A program made the position numbers and the translations under genes. A stretch of DNA of 64,000 nucleotides, taken from assembly GCA_024280755.1 (NCBI GenBank), contig JAJRPN010000028.1:59667-123666 (forward strand). Reading direction: 5' to 3'. Below, one piece after another: positions 18,369-27,790 of the stretch (its first letter is position 1; every line of letters starts with the position of its first letter). The stretch comes from Planctomycetota bacterium. Lineage in GTDB: Bacteria > Planctomycetota > Phycisphaerae > Phycisphaerales > UBA1924. The notes beneath the pieces were generated by a model that saw nothing but the letters and a program-made list of their open reading frames with translations, was not told where the DNA came from and made no database searches.

Positions 18369-19667
18369 ATGCTTCGGGTTCCGATTTCACATACCAAGCC
18401 GGGGATGGAACTGGCGATGCCGGTGTATAACCCGCGTGTGTCATCGAGGCTTTTGCTACGAACTGGTGCGGTGCTTGAGCAGAGCACGATCGAGCGATTG
18501 ATCGAACTCCAACTCCCCGAGCTTTGGATAAAGTATCCGAATATGGAGATGATCTCGAAGTTTGTTTCACCCAAGATCATTTCATCACGGGCCGAGATCG
18601 CTTCGGATGTGTCGAGCGCGTTCGATCAAGCGGGCAAAGGCATGCACGCGCGGATGGACTTTGTGAAGTACAAAACAGCGATGAACAAGCTGATGGGTCG
18701 GTTGATTGATGATCCTGAAGCTGCGGTTTTTATTGGGGATATCGCAGATACCGGCTCGCCCGCGATTCGTCACGGAGCCAATGTTGGATTCTTGAGCATG
18801 CTCATGGGGCTTCGCTTGGGGTTCTACCTGCTCAAAGAACGCAAGCGGCTTTCGTCGCGCCGGGCGAAGGATGTCACAGGCTTGGGTGTTGCGGCGATGC
18901 TTCACGATGTGGGGATGACCAGGCTCAAGGCATCGGTACTCGATCGGTGGACACGCGAGCATGATACAACAGATCCGCAATGGCAAGAGCATGTCCAGAT
19001 TGGATATCATATGCTTCGCGGGCAGGTCGAGCCGTCGGCTGCTGCTGCTGTGCTGCACCATCATCAACGCTTCGATGGTTCAGGGTTCCCAAAGCGAAAG
19101 AAGAACGCAGACAAACCAGTTGGGCTTGCAGGATCGCGGATTCATATCTTTGCAAGGATCTTACTTGTCGCAGATTTGTACGATCGGCTGGTGCATCCGG
19201 CATATACCATCGGGGACTCTGAGGAGACGATGAAATCTCGCCCGCCGGTGTATGCGATGCACACTTTGCTTCAAGAGAAGTACCAATCTTGGATTGATCC
19301 GATCGTATTCCGATCGTTGATGTCTGTGTGCCCGGCCTATTCGCCGGGGACTCGGGTGTTGCTGTCCAATGGGATGCAGGGTGCTGTGATCGATTGGTGC
19401 TCGCTCGACCCATGTCGACCAACGGTGACCGAGATATCACACTTCGAAGACGATGATGATGCAGAGACGATTGATCTGCGTAAGCACCACGAGATTTCGA
19501 TTATCGAAGCGGACGGGCATGATGTTCGGGCGTTCAATTTTTATCCAGAGAACAAGCGTTCGTTTGATTTGTACGCGATTGAGAAGAGCATGAGCAACGG
19601 GGCGTATGCGTTTGATCTTGAAGAAACGAACAAGCTCAGGATTGACGATGATCAAAGTGCTGCCTGA
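18369..19667 (+). CDS. HD-GYP domain protein, probable cyclic di-GMP phosphodiesterase
   Basis: The 432-residue protein has an N-terminal region of about 120 residues (MLRVPISHTKPGMELAMPVY is a common lead-in) followed by an HD-GYP domain. Metal ligands are visible as MLHDVGM for the HD pair and HHHQRFDGSGFP for the GYP region; the tripeptide is GFP here, a known variation. Such proteins hydrolyse cyclic di-GMP and influence motility or surface attachment. AGGAG lies eight bases before the ATG. It lies a little upstream of the type IV pilus genes, so a link to surface behaviour is possible but not shown. Confidence 0.85.
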   Translation: MLRVPISHTKPGMELAMPVYNPRVSSRLLLRTGAVLEQSTIERLIELQLPELWIKYPNMEMISKFVSPKIISSRAEIASDVSSAFDQAGKGMHARMDFVKYKTAMNKLMGRLIDDPEAAVFIGDIADTGSPAIRHGANVGFLSMLMGLRLGFYLLKERKRLSSRRAKDVTGLGVAAMLHDVGMTRLKASVLDRWTREHDTTDPQWQEHVQIGYHMLRGQVEPSAAAAVLHHHQRFDGSGFPKRKKNADKPVGLAGSRIHIFARILLVADLYDRLVHPAYTIGDSEETMKSRPPVYAMHTLLQEKYQSWIDPIVFRSLMSVCPAYSPGTRVLLSNGMQGAVIDWCSLDPCRPTVTEISHFEDDDDAETIDLRKHHEISIIEADGHDVRAFNFYPENKRSFDLYAIEKSMSNGAYAFDLEETNKLRIDDDQSAA

Positions 19668-19692
19668 GTGACAGGCCGATTCATGGCTACCA

Positions 19693-20430
19693 TTGCTTGT
19701 GCCTGCTCAAGATAATAATACAGATGCTCAAACATGGTTGATCGCTGTCGCTGCTCCGCGCGAGCTCGATGCGGTGCTTTGCGCGATGAATTATATTGGT
19801 GAGTATCCTGCCCTTTGGCAATGTGTTTCGTGCGAGAACGGCTTTGATGTGGTCTGGACAGGGGTTGGAAAATCAAACGCAGCCGGGGCAATCGCGCGGG
19901 TGATCGATGTTTTTCGTCATATTGGTGTGCTGAGTGTGGGGATCGCGGGGGCTTTGCCGGGGAGTTCTCAGGTGCAAGTTGGCGAGGTGGTGTGCGCATC
20001 GCGGTCATACTTTGGTGATGAAGGCGTGATGGCACCCGATGGGTTCATCTCCTGTGCGCAGATGGGCTTTGCACCCTTCAATGGGCAAGAGGATTGGATC
20101 GAGCATCCCCAGCGTATGGTTGAATGGCTTGGTGAGCTGGCAGATCATATCGGACCCGTCGCATGTGTTTCGATGTGTTCGGGAACGGACGCGCTCGCTG
20201 AGCGCACAGCGAGTGTTGTTTCAGGGCAGTTCGAGCGTGGAATTGCTGAAGCGATGGAGGGTGCAGCTGTGGCATTGGCTGCGCACCGGATAGATGAGCG
20301 TTTGTTGACGGGCGAGCTTCGGGTGATCTCGAACACGACCGGCGATCGAAGCAAACAGATATGGGATCTCGACGGCGCACTCAAAAAGCTCGAAAAGATT
20401 CTCGGACGGATGACCACAACCCAGAGTTGA
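19693..20430 (+). CDS. mqnB: Futalosine hydrolase-like nucleosidase (MqnB/MTAN family)
   Basis: A nucleoside phosphorylase-like protein of about 245 residues. It shows WTGVGKSNAAGA near residue 57, SVGIAGALPG, and EAMEGAAVALAA, the family region containing the glutamates that bind ribose. The arrangement fits futalosine hydrolase, which removes hypoxanthine in the alternative menaquinone pathway; methylthioadenosine/SAH nucleosidase is the main alternative. No ATG precedes the conserved beginning (QTWLIAVAAPRELDAV). The start must be TTG 19693 or GTG 19699. No other menaquinone gene is visible in the window. Confidence 0.72.
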   Translation: MLVPAQDNNTDAQTWLIAVAAPRELDAVLCAMNYIGEYPALWQCVSCENGFDVVWTGVGKSNAAGAIARVIDVFRHIGVLSVGIAGALPGSSQVQVGEVVCASRSYFGDEGVMAPDGFISCAQMGFAPFNGQEDWIEHPQRMVEWLGELADHIGPVACVSMCSGTDALAERTASVVSGQFERGIAEAMEGAAVALAAHRIDERLLTGELRVISNTTGDRSKQIWDLDGALKKLEKILGRMTTTQS

Positions 20431-20623
20431 GAACTTAGTCTGTATGTGCGGGTTGGGCCGGTCTGTTGTGCCTGCCTGTGCCCATGATTTGCATGTGTTT
20501 GTAAGCGAGTTAATCCAAGCTATAGATCGGTCGATCCCCCATTTGAAGGGCGGTTCTTGATGCAGTGTTTGCTGATCGAGGATTCGTCCACACCGACGCC
20601 GGGTGGGAAGGGAATCGAGTTTG

Positions 20624-21877
20624 ATGAAACGCACACAAAGGTTTGGAAAGCTCGGTGCAAAGATGGGCAAGGGTAAGCTCGGGTCATCGCTGTCATCTGT
20701 TGGATCAATGCGTCCCGGCGCGATCCCTCTGTCGATCGAGTTTGGCGTATCTGGGATCAAAGTCCTGTCCATTTCTGGAACAAACCCGAGTTCGATTGTG
20801 GCCGCAGCTTTCATGCCAACGCCCGACGACTTGCTCGATAACGCAGCAAAGCGGTTGTTGTTCCAGATGGATGCGTTGCCCAAGTTTCTCAAAGGCGAAA
20901 AAATCAATGCAGCCCGCGCCACGACCATGATCCCAAGCGGGCAGATGATGTGCAAGCATCTCCAACTTGTTCCAGCCGACGGCGTGCCGATCGAACAGGT
21001 TGCAGGCGCACAGTTGAGCGCACAGCTTGGTTGCTCGCCGGGCGAGCTGCTGGTTCGGTGCCGGGTTGTCAAGGGCGCGAGCGTCAACGGCAAGGTCGAG
21101 GTGATCTGCTTCGCAGCATCACGCGAGTTTGTTGGTCGATTGATGGGGTCATTGAAAAATGCAAAGCTTGAACCGGTTGGGATTCAAACCGAGTTTGATG
21201 CGATAGCCAAGGCTGTCGAACTTCGTGATGGGACCCCTGGCGGGGTTGGATCGGTCAAGCCAACGCTTGTACTTGATCTTGGCAGCGGGTCGACAAAAGT
21301 GTTGATCATGCACGGCCAAAATATGGCGTTTGCTCGCAATATCGAACTCGGTGCTCGCCACTTCGACGAAACGATTTGTCATCAGCTTCGTTGCACGACG
21401 ATGGAAGCCCGGCAGATGCGCGAGGAACTCATGGTGCTTATGCCCCAGAAAGTGGGAGCCTCGACCGCGTCTGCATCTATGCCCGGCATGCCAAACATGC
21501 CGCCAATTTCTACATCGGAAGAGGAATCGGCTGAAAATGAAGCATCATCTACGGAAGCGTTTCAGCGTGGCCCTCAGATTGATCTGAGTGAACCGCTTGA
21601 GATTATGGTCGATGAGATTTCGATGTGCTTGCGATATCACAGCGCGTTGTTCCCATCGACGCGCGTCGAGCGATTAATCTTTGTAGGCGGGCAATCACGA
21701 AATCATCTTGTGTGCGAGCATCTCGCCCGCACGCTCAAGCTCGAAGCGCAGATGCTCGATCCGCTCGCGTGTCTTGCTCGTTCGGGCAAGGTTCCGACGA
21801 GCGGCGTTGATCTGCGAACGCCTCAACCTGGGTGGGCAGGGGTTGTTGGTTCAGCATTGTGCCCGATGGATTTGTAA
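20624..21877 (+). CDS. pilM: Type IV pilus assembly protein PilM
   Basis: PilM is an actin-like cytoplasmic ATPase-fold protein that binds the N-terminus of PilN at the inner-membrane pilus platform. The 417-residue protein has the expected order: SIEFGVSGIKVLSI (phosphate 1 region), a PilM-specific middle region, LVLDLGSGSTKVLI (phosphate 2) and LIFVGGQSRN (adenosine region). An insertion of about 45 residues rich in Met, Pro, Ser and Glu lies near residues 275-320. ATG 20624 follows AAGGGAA; a GTG seven codons upstream is less likely. It heads the operon with pilN, pilO, a PilP-like gene and pilB. Confidence 0.88.
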   Translation: MKRTQRFGKLGAKMGKGKLGSSLSSVGSMRPGAIPLSIEFGVSGIKVLSISGTNPSSIVAAAFMPTPDDLLDNAAKRLLFQMDALPKFLKGEKINAARATTMIPSGQMMCKHLQLVPADGVPIEQVAGAQLSAQLGCSPGELLVRCRVVKGASVNGKVEVICFAASREFVGRLMGSLKNAKLEPVGIQTEFDAIAKAVELRDGTPGGVGSVKPTLVLDLGSGSTKVLIMHGQNMAFARNIELGARHFDETICHQLRCTTMEARQMREELMVLMPQKVGASTASASMPGMPNMPPISTSEEESAENEASSTEAFQRGPQIDLSEPLEIMVDEISMCLRYHSALFPSTRVERLIFVGGQSRNHLVCEHLARTLKLEAQMLDPLACLARSGKVPTSGVDLRTPQPGWAGVVGSALCPMDL

Positions 21878-21952
21878 GAACAGATTCATTGGGCCGACAG
21901 GGTGATGATGACAAGTGTTTGATTGAATGAAGTTGACTTTGGAGGCGAATGA

Positions 21953-22735
21953 ATGAGTAATCCCAAGGAAAGCCAGGCGCAGGGCGGCAGCTTCTTGCCT
22001 CAGGAGTATGTCAAAGGCAAAGGCCAGCTTCGAGCAAACATACTCGTGCTGATGCTTTTCACGCTTGTACTTGCAGGCGTGATCGGTGCATTTGTCGTGA
22101 ACCATCAACGATGGAACCGCGTGCATGAGCAGCAAAAACTTGTCGCAGCCGAGTATGAAGAAGAAGCAGCAAAGATCAGCCAGCTTCAATCGCTCGAAAA
22201 GCAACGCGTCGATCTGATCGAACGGGCTGAAGTCGTGACCGCGCTCAAAGACCGCGTTCCGCGCTCGGTATTGCTCGGCGAGGTGATCCGATCGGTCCCC
22301 GAGGGTTTGACACTTACCACCGTGAATCTCGAAGGTGAACGCGTAAAGATTGTCGCTCCAGCACCAGATCCCAAGGCTGCTAAAAAAACGCGAGCACTCA
22401 AAGGAAAGAGCGTAGGCAAGGGCAAGGACATCAAGAAGGAAGCAGTCAAGGTGCTTCCTCCAAAGTTCAAGTTCACGCTGTCTGCCCAGGGCATTGCTCA
22501 AGAGAATGATTTGATTGCTGATTTCTTATCGTCGATTAAGGCATCGCCATTGTTTGGAGATGTTGAGCTTCAGTACATCAAGGAAACAACGATCGACAAG
22601 CTTCAGTATCGCAAGTTCAAAGTGACGATGAAGTTGCTTGAGAACAGCGATGCTCGCCTGGTCGATGGGACAGAAGAGTATGAAATTGGCACGGTAGATT
22701 TCGGGATTGCCGGCTCTGGGACTGATACAGAATAA
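21953..22735 (+). CDS. pilN: Type IV pilus assembly protein PilN-like
   Basis: A bitopic inner-membrane protein of 260 residues. The N-terminus has the FLPQEY segment that PilN uses to contact PilM, then one membrane helix (ILVLMLFTLVLAGVIGAFVV), a coiled coil and a periplasmic ferredoxin-like domain. The middle contains an unusual lysine-rich insertion (about residues 140-165, KKTRALKGKSVGKGKDIKK). GGAGG precedes the ATG. Its place between pilM and pilO supports the assignment. Lysine-rich inserts of this kind are not part of the usual PilN fold and may be a lineage feature. Confidence 0.85.
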   Translation: MSNPKESQAQGGSFLPQEYVKGKGQLRANILVLMLFTLVLAGVIGAFVVNHQRWNRVHEQQKLVAAEYEEEAAKISQLQSLEKQRVDLIERAEVVTALKDRVPRSVLLGEVIRSVPEGLTLTTVNLEGERVKIVAPAPDPKAAKKTRALKGKSVGKGKDIKKEAVKVLPPKFKFTLSAQGIAQENDLIADFLSSIKASPLFGDVELQYIKETTIDKLQYRKFKVTMKLLENSDARLVDGTEEYEIGTVDFGIAGSGTDTE

Positions 22736-22755
22736 TTGCTAGGGAGAGCATACTT

Positions 22756-23313
22756 ATGCGATTTGGAACACGAGAACTCGTACTATTTTTAGCGGTGTTG
22801 ATGCTACCGATCGTGAGTTATTTTTTGGTTTTTCAGCCTCAGAGTAAGAACATCGAACAGGCCAAAGGCGAGATTGCGCACAAAAAAGAAATGCTTACCT
22901 TGTTGCGTATCGAAACAAGCCGAAACGAGGATCTCAAGAATGCAAACGAGATTATCAAAGCCCGAATCGATGAAATGGAAGATCTGTTGCCATCGAATAA
23001 GGAAATGGATCTGATTGTCCGCCAGGTTTCCGCATTGGCGATCGAAGCCGGGCTGACTTCACCGACACTTAAGAGCGCAAAGCCGGTCGCAGCAGCCCGT
23101 TTCCGCGAGCAGCCTTTGGAGATGTCGACAAAGGGATCATTTGAAGGGTTCTATGCGTTCCTTCTTGAGATCGAACGCTTGCCTCGGATTACTCGGATCG
23201 TTGATATGGTCATCAAGGATTCGCTCGAAGAAGATATGGAGATTAGTGCGGAGTTCACATTGAGTATCTATTTCCAGGCTGACGAGCAGGTCGCTCAAGG
23301 AGCAACTCCATGA
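22756..23313 (+). CDS. pilO: Type IV pilus assembly protein PilO-like
   Basis: A 185-residue protein with an N-terminal membrane helix (ELVLFLAVLMLPIVSYFLVF), a coiled-coil stretch (about 35-85) and a C-terminal ferredoxin-like domain with FEGFYAFLLEIERLPRI, a recognisable PilO segment. PilO pairs with PilN in the periplasmic part of the platform. GGGAG lies about nine bases upstream of the ATG. The stop codon overlaps the start of the next gene (ATGA). Confidence 0.85.
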   Translation: MRFGTRELVLFLAVLMLPIVSYFLVFQPQSKNIEQAKGEIAHKKEMLTLLRIETSRNEDLKNANEIIKARIDEMEDLLPSNKEMDLIVRQVSALAIEAGLTSPTLKSAKPVAAARFREQPLEMSTKGSFEGFYAFLLEIERLPRITRIVDMVIKDSLEEDMEISAEFTLSIYFQADEQVAQGATP

Positions 23314-24050
23314 GTGAGTTTAACGATTCAATGAGCGATCCATCTGGCTCATCCGATCAGCCCGAAGCGTCAAAGAGCATCTTTCTCAATATGGCCGAGA
23401 CAGATAGCACGGGGATTCCTTCGCTCAAACAAGCACCGATGTCCGCGATCTCAGCGACCGAGCAGTCGAAGACAAATACACAGCTCGTTATTACTGCGTG
23501 CGTACTTGCGATCGGTGCGGGTGCGATCTACGGCATGCGGTATGTCGGGATGAAAGCGGGGCTCGATGAGGGGATGGTCTCGATTGATTACGCAGCAGAC
23601 GAAAACTCTGCGAGCTTTGCAAGACGATTTGGCTCAGTGATGAGAGAACTTGACAAAAGCACAATCTCGGTACATCTCTCGAATACGGATGAGTTCGCGA
23701 GCAATCCGTTTTCACGCCCACAGATTGAGACTGATGAGTATGTTGAGCCGATCGATCCGGGGATGTCTGAAGCCGAGCGGCTTGCGCATCAGCGCGAACG
23801 CGAAGAACAACGCAACATCGAGCAACGCCGAGAAGATGTTATTGGCGAAGCGATGCGATTTAGACTCCAAGGAATTATCGGTGGCTCTCGCCCAGCAGCT
23901 CGTATCTCGGGCAAGCCTGTTCGCGCTGGCATGCAACTCGGTGAGTTCTTTACCGTGATCGAAATCGGAAGTCAGATCGTGATTATCGAAGCCGACGGGA
24001 TGCGGTTCGAGCTTTCTATGCGGGACGAAACAACACAAATCAGCGAGTGA
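23310..24050 (+). CDS. PilP/GspC-like bitopic platform protein
   Basis: A 246-residue protein with a disordered cytoplasmic N-terminus of about 65 residues, one membrane helix (LVITACVLAIGAGAIYGM), a charged linker, and a C-terminal beta domain (about 185-240: FRLQGIIGGSRPAARISGKP, then QLGEFFTVIEIGSQIVIIEA). That domain resembles the HR domain of GspC/PilP, which contacts the secretin. Identification rests on this segment and on its position after pilO. No secretin gene is seen in the window. Coupled to pilO by overlapping stop and start codons. Confidence 0.68.
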   Translation: MSEFNDSMSDPSGSSDQPEASKSIFLNMAETDSTGIPSLKQAPMSAISATEQSKTNTQLVITACVLAIGAGAIYGMRYVGMKAGLDEGMVSIDYAADENSASFARRFGSVMRELDKSTISVHLSNTDEFASNPFSRPQIETDEYVEPIDPGMSEAERLAHQREREEQRNIEQRREDVIGEAMRFRLQGIIGGSRPAARISGKPVRAGMQLGEFFTVIEIGSQIVIIEADGMRFELSMRDETTQISE

Positions 24051-24063
24051 GTGAAGGGGTACG

Positions 24064-26073
24064 ATGTCAGATATTGATGACATTTTGAGCGAGCTCGGGG
24101 TCGGATCGGATTCGAACGAGACCAAACGCCAGCCAAGGCGTGGGCGTTCGTCGATGCCCAAGGATCAGCATACGCTTGATAAGCGTCCGGGCTCATTTAG
24201 CCCGTTGCCTTCGATGCCTTCGAGCCAGACACGCTATGGCGAAGAGGATGGTTCGAGTGTTGACGAAGATCCATCGGTTATTCAACGCCGAAAGAAAGAT
24301 TCGTCGGCTCCAATCAAAAACGCAATGCTCGATGTGTATAGCCCAGGAAATGGTGATGCAACCGTAGACTCGGTGCTCTCAGAAATGCTCATCGAAAGCG
24401 AAGCAATCACCGCTGAGCAACTGACAACAGCAGAAGGTGTGCTCAAACAATCACCGGGCCGAGAGCTTATCGAAATCCTCTTTGAACAAGGTGCAGACGA
24501 AGAAGCAGTTCAGATCGTGATCGCTCAACGGGCAGGCATCCCGTTTGAGCGTGTTGATCTTGAGAAGGGACTCGATGGCGGGTTCGATGGCAAGCTTATG
24601 CAGCGCCTAGGGCTCGAGTTCTGTCATGCTCATCAAGCATTGCCATTGAGAACCGAAGGTTCTCGCGTGGTCGTGGGGATGATCAACCCGAGCGATGTAT
24701 TCACGATCGACGAGATCCGAACGCGATTGCGGGTATCGAGCATTAAGATCTCGCTCACGACTCCAAGCGATGTTCGCGCAGCGCTTGAACTTGTTGGCGG
24801 CGAAAAAGTATCCGATATCAACCTTTCCGAAATCCTTGCAGATGTCGAAGAATCAGATGTTGAAGTAACAACAACCCAAAGTACCGAAGCGGTCGATCTT
24901 GAATCACAGGCGGGCGAATCACCTGTTATTCGGTATGTGAACTACATTATTCAGAACGCAGTAAAAGAAGGCGCGTCTGATATTCACATCGAGCCGGGCG
25001 AAAAGAAGATCAAGGTGCGATTGCGCATCGACGGCATCTTGTTCGAGTCAATGAACCCGCCTCCGGGTATGGCCGCCGCGATTACATCGCGTCTTAAGAT
25101 CATGGCGGACTTGGATATTTCCGAGCGTCGTGTGCCTCAAGATGGGCGCATCCGATGTGTGGTACAAGGGCGAAAGCTCGATCTTCGTGTGTCGTCATTG
25201 CCGACGGGGTATGGCGAGAAGATCGTAATGCGTATCCTCGATACCAAGTCGATTAATGTAAAGCTCGAAGATTTGGGCTTCGATCAAAAAACGCTCGATA
25301 TCTGGAAAGCACAGATCGTTGTGCCTCATGGTATTTTATTGGTGACCGGGCCAACGGGGTCTGGTAAAACAACCACGCTGTATTCGTCGCTGCGTCAGAT
25401 TGATAAAGCCAAGCTCAATGTGTCAACGGTTGAAGACCCGATCGAATACCACCTTGATGGAATCACCCAGACCCAGACCCACGCCAAGATCGATATGACC
25501 TTCGCAAAGGCACTCAAGGCCCTGCTTCGCCAGGACCCTGATGTGATCATGCTCGGTGAAATTCGTGATCATGAGACCGCACATACTGCCGTGCAGGCTG
25601 CGCTCACTGGTCATTTGGTATTGTCTACTCTGCATACAAATGATGCACCGAGTTCGGTCACACGATTGGTCAATGTTGGTCTTGAGCCGTTCTTGGTCGG
25701 CGCTGCACTCAACGGCGTGCTCGCCCAGCGATTGCTCCGCCGACTGTGTCAACATTGCAAAGCGCAAGAAGCTCCATCCGAAGAGATGGGTGAGTTCTTA
25801 GAGATGAACGGGTTGCCCAGCGATGAGATGTGGATGCCTCAGGGTTGCGATAAGTGTCGCAATACCGGGTATTCTGGTCGAGTTGGTATTTACGAGATGC
25901 TCGCCGTCGATGATACCCTGCGCGATGTGATCGCTCGGAATCCCAATGTGTCCGAGTTTCGTAGGCTGTGCCTTGAACGCGGTATGAGTTCGTTGCGATC
26001 CGACGGCATCAACAAAGCGACTGATGGCTTGACGAGTATCCAAGAGGTGCTTCGCGTAACCTCGGCTCACTAA
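24064..26073 (+). CDS. Type IV pilus / type II secretion assembly ATPase (PilB/GspE)
   Basis: A 669-residue hexameric motor ATPase that drives pilus or pseudopilus extension. The order is: a disordered N-terminal region of about 100 residues, a GspE N-terminal domain (about 100-230), the catalytic core with Walker A GPTGSGKTTTLYS, the Asp box and ALLRQDPDVIMLGEIRDHET (Walker B), the His box HLVLSTLHTND, and a zinc-binding four-cysteine region (CQHC and CDKC). All key motifs are intact. Whether it serves a pilus or a secretion system cannot be decided because no pilin, pilT, pilC or secretin gene is present here. It closes the pilM operon. Confidence 0.93.
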   Translation: MSDIDDILSELGVGSDSNETKRQPRRGRSSMPKDQHTLDKRPGSFSPLPSMPSSQTRYGEEDGSSVDEDPSVIQRRKKDSSAPIKNAMLDVYSPGNGDATVDSVLSEMLIESEAITAEQLTTAEGVLKQSPGRELIEILFEQGADEEAVQIVIAQRAGIPFERVDLEKGLDGGFDGKLMQRLGLEFCHAHQALPLRTEGSRVVVGMINPSDVFTIDEIRTRLRVSSIKISLTTPSDVRAALELVGGEKVSDINLSEILADVEESDVEVTTTQSTEAVDLESQAGESPVIRYVNYIIQNAVKEGASDIHIEPGEKKIKVRLRIDGILFESMNPPPGMAAAITSRLKIMADLDISERRVPQDGRIRCVVQGRKLDLRVSSLPTGYGEKIVMRILDTKSINVKLEDLGFDQKTLDIWKAQIVVPHGILLVTGPTGSGKTTTLYSSLRQIDKAKLNVSTVEDPIEYHLDGITQTQTHAKIDMTFAKALKALLRQDPDVIMLGEIRDHETAHTAVQAALTGHLVLSTLHTNDAPSSVTRLVNVGLEPFLVGAALNGVLAQRLLRRLCQHCKAQEAPSEEMGEFLEMNGLPSDEMWMPQGCDKCRNTGYSGRVGIYEMLAVDDTLRDVIARNPNVSEFRRLCLERGMSSLRSDGINKATDGLTSIQEVLRVTSAH

Positions 26074-26121
26074 ACTAGGTATAACTTTCGTCAAGATTCA
26101 ATACAGTCAGCGTAATGGATA

Positions 26122-26150
26122 TTGCGTGCGCCTGTGATTTTGCATAGAAT
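26122..26150 (+). promoter_or_regulatory. Probable sigma70-like promoter for acetyl-CoA synthetase
   Basis: TTGCGT (26122-26127) and TAGAAT (26145-26150) with a 17-base spacer lie 39 bases before the ATG at 26189, which itself has GAGGAG upstream. Prediction from sequence only. Confidence 0.45.
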
Positions 26151-26188
26151 GACTCATATCGCCCTAAGCGACCATTGAGGAGTTCAAC

Positions 26189-27790
26189 ATGTCAGACCAA
26201 AATACAAACAACGCAATCGAATCCGTCCTTCAGGAAAACCGCGTCTTCAATCCGCCATCCGCAGCCGAGGTCGGTGCGAGCAAATGGTTGATCTCCTCAC
26301 TCGATCAGTATCACGAGATGTATAAGGAGTCGATCGATTCGCCCGAGACCTTCTGGGGGAATATCGCCAAGGATTTTCATTGGTTTAAAAAATGGGACAC
26401 CGTTCTTGAGTGGGACGCTCCCGATGCCAAATGGTTCAACGGCGGCACAACCAATGTCTGCTACAACTGCGTCGATCGACAGGTCGAACAGGGGTTCGGC
26501 GATGATGTTGCGATTATCTGGGAAGGCGAGCCGGTGGATGATTCTGGCGCACCAATCGATCAACGCACGCTGAGCTATAAGGATCTTCAAACCGAAGTTT
26601 CCAAGCTCGCCAATGTGCTCAAATCCAAAGGCATCACTAAGTGCGACATTGTGACTATTTATATGGGCATGGTGCCCGAGCTGGCCATCGCGATGCTTGC
26701 CTGTGCTCGTATCGGTGCGCCCCATTCCGTGATCTTTGGCGGGTTCAGCGCTCAAGCAATCGCCGACCGTGTGGGCGATGCCAAATCCAAGATGATCATC
26801 ACCTGCGACGGCTCATGGCGTCGCGGTAAGGTTGTGCCCCTCAAGAAAAATGTTGATGATGCGATCGTCATGCTGAAAGAATCAGGTGGTCAACCCGTCG
26901 AGCATGTGCTGTGCTTAGGTCGATGCCATAACGATATTGCATGGGGCGAACTCGATCGGTGCTGGAAAGAAGAGATGGAAAAAGCATCGCCCGACTGCCC
27001 ATGCGAAGAACTCGAAGCAGAGGACATGCTCTTCTTGCTCTACACCTCCGGCTCGACCGGAAAACCAAAGGGCATCGTCCACACCGTCGCCGGGTACATG
27101 ATCTTCACGGCAACAACCGCCAAGTATACTTTTAACCTCATTCCCGATACCAACCAAACCTTCTGGTGCACCGCAGATTGCGGGTGGATCACCGGGCACT
27201 CCTACATCGTCTATGGCATCCTCCCAAACCGCGTCCCGACATTGATGTTCGAGGGCGGCCCAGACTACCCAACCCCGGCCCGCTTCTGGCAGATCGTCGA
27301 TCGCCATCAGGTGACGCAGTTCTACACCGCACCGACCGCCATCCGTGCGTTTATGAAGTGGGGCGATGAGCATCCTGCATCGTGCGATCTCTCATCCATC
27401 CAAGTGCTCGGCACCGTCGGCGAGCCAATCAATCCGGAAGCATGGATGTGGTACCGCGAAAAGATCGGCCGCAATATTTGCCCGATTGTCGATACCTATT
27501 GGCAAACCGAGACCGGCGGACATGTCCTGACCCCGTTCCCCGGCGCGACTCCGACCAAGCCCGGCTCTTGCACGCTCCCGATGTTCGGGATCGACGCAGC
27601 CGTGTGTGATGAAGCGGGCAATGCCGCCAAAGAAAATGTCGGCGGGTTGATGACCATCCGCAAGCCTTGGCCCGGCATGCTCCGCGGCGTCTACGGCGAT
27701 CGCCAACGATTCATCGACACCTATTGGAGCACCGTCGCCAAAGACGGCGAGCCGTATTATGCCGCCGGCGACAATACAAGGCGCGACTAA
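26189..27790 (+). CDS. acs: Acetyl-CoA synthetase, N-terminal (adenylating) part of a split gene
   Basis: Acetyl-CoA synthetase activates acetate with ATP and CoA. This 533-residue part contains the large adenylation domain: FSAQAIADRV, the P-loop LYTSGSTGKPKGIVHT, FWCTADCGWITGHSY, TVGEPINPEAW and DTYWQTETGG. It ends GEPYYAAGDNTRRD and then a TAA. The next codon is ATG, in the same frame, and the following 140 codons encode the missing C-terminal domain. Together the two parts would be 674 positions long, close to a normal Acs (about 650). Either one nonsense codon broke the gene, or the organism makes the enzyme as two polypeptides. Confidence 0.93.
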   Translation: MSDQNTNNAIESVLQENRVFNPPSAAEVGASKWLISSLDQYHEMYKESIDSPETFWGNIAKDFHWFKKWDTVLEWDAPDAKWFNGGTTNVCYNCVDRQVEQGFGDDVAIIWEGEPVDDSGAPIDQRTLSYKDLQTEVSKLANVLKSKGITKCDIVTIYMGMVPELAIAMLACARIGAPHSVIFGGFSAQAIADRVGDAKSKMIITCDGSWRRGKVVPLKKNVDDAIVMLKESGGQPVEHVLCLGRCHNDIAWGELDRCWKEEMEKASPDCPCEELEAEDMLFLLYTSGSTGKPKGIVHTVAGYMIFTATTAKYTFNLIPDTNQTFWCTADCGWITGHSYIVYGILPNRVPTLMFEGGPDYPTPARFWQIVDRHQVTQFYTAPTAIRAFMKWGDEHPASCDLSSIQVLGTVGEPINPEAWMWYREKIGRNICPIVDTYWQTETGGHVLTPFPGATPTKPGSCTLPMFGIDAAVCDEAGNAAKENVGGLMTIRKPWPGMLRGVYGDRQRFIDTYWSTVAKDGEPYYAAGDNTRRD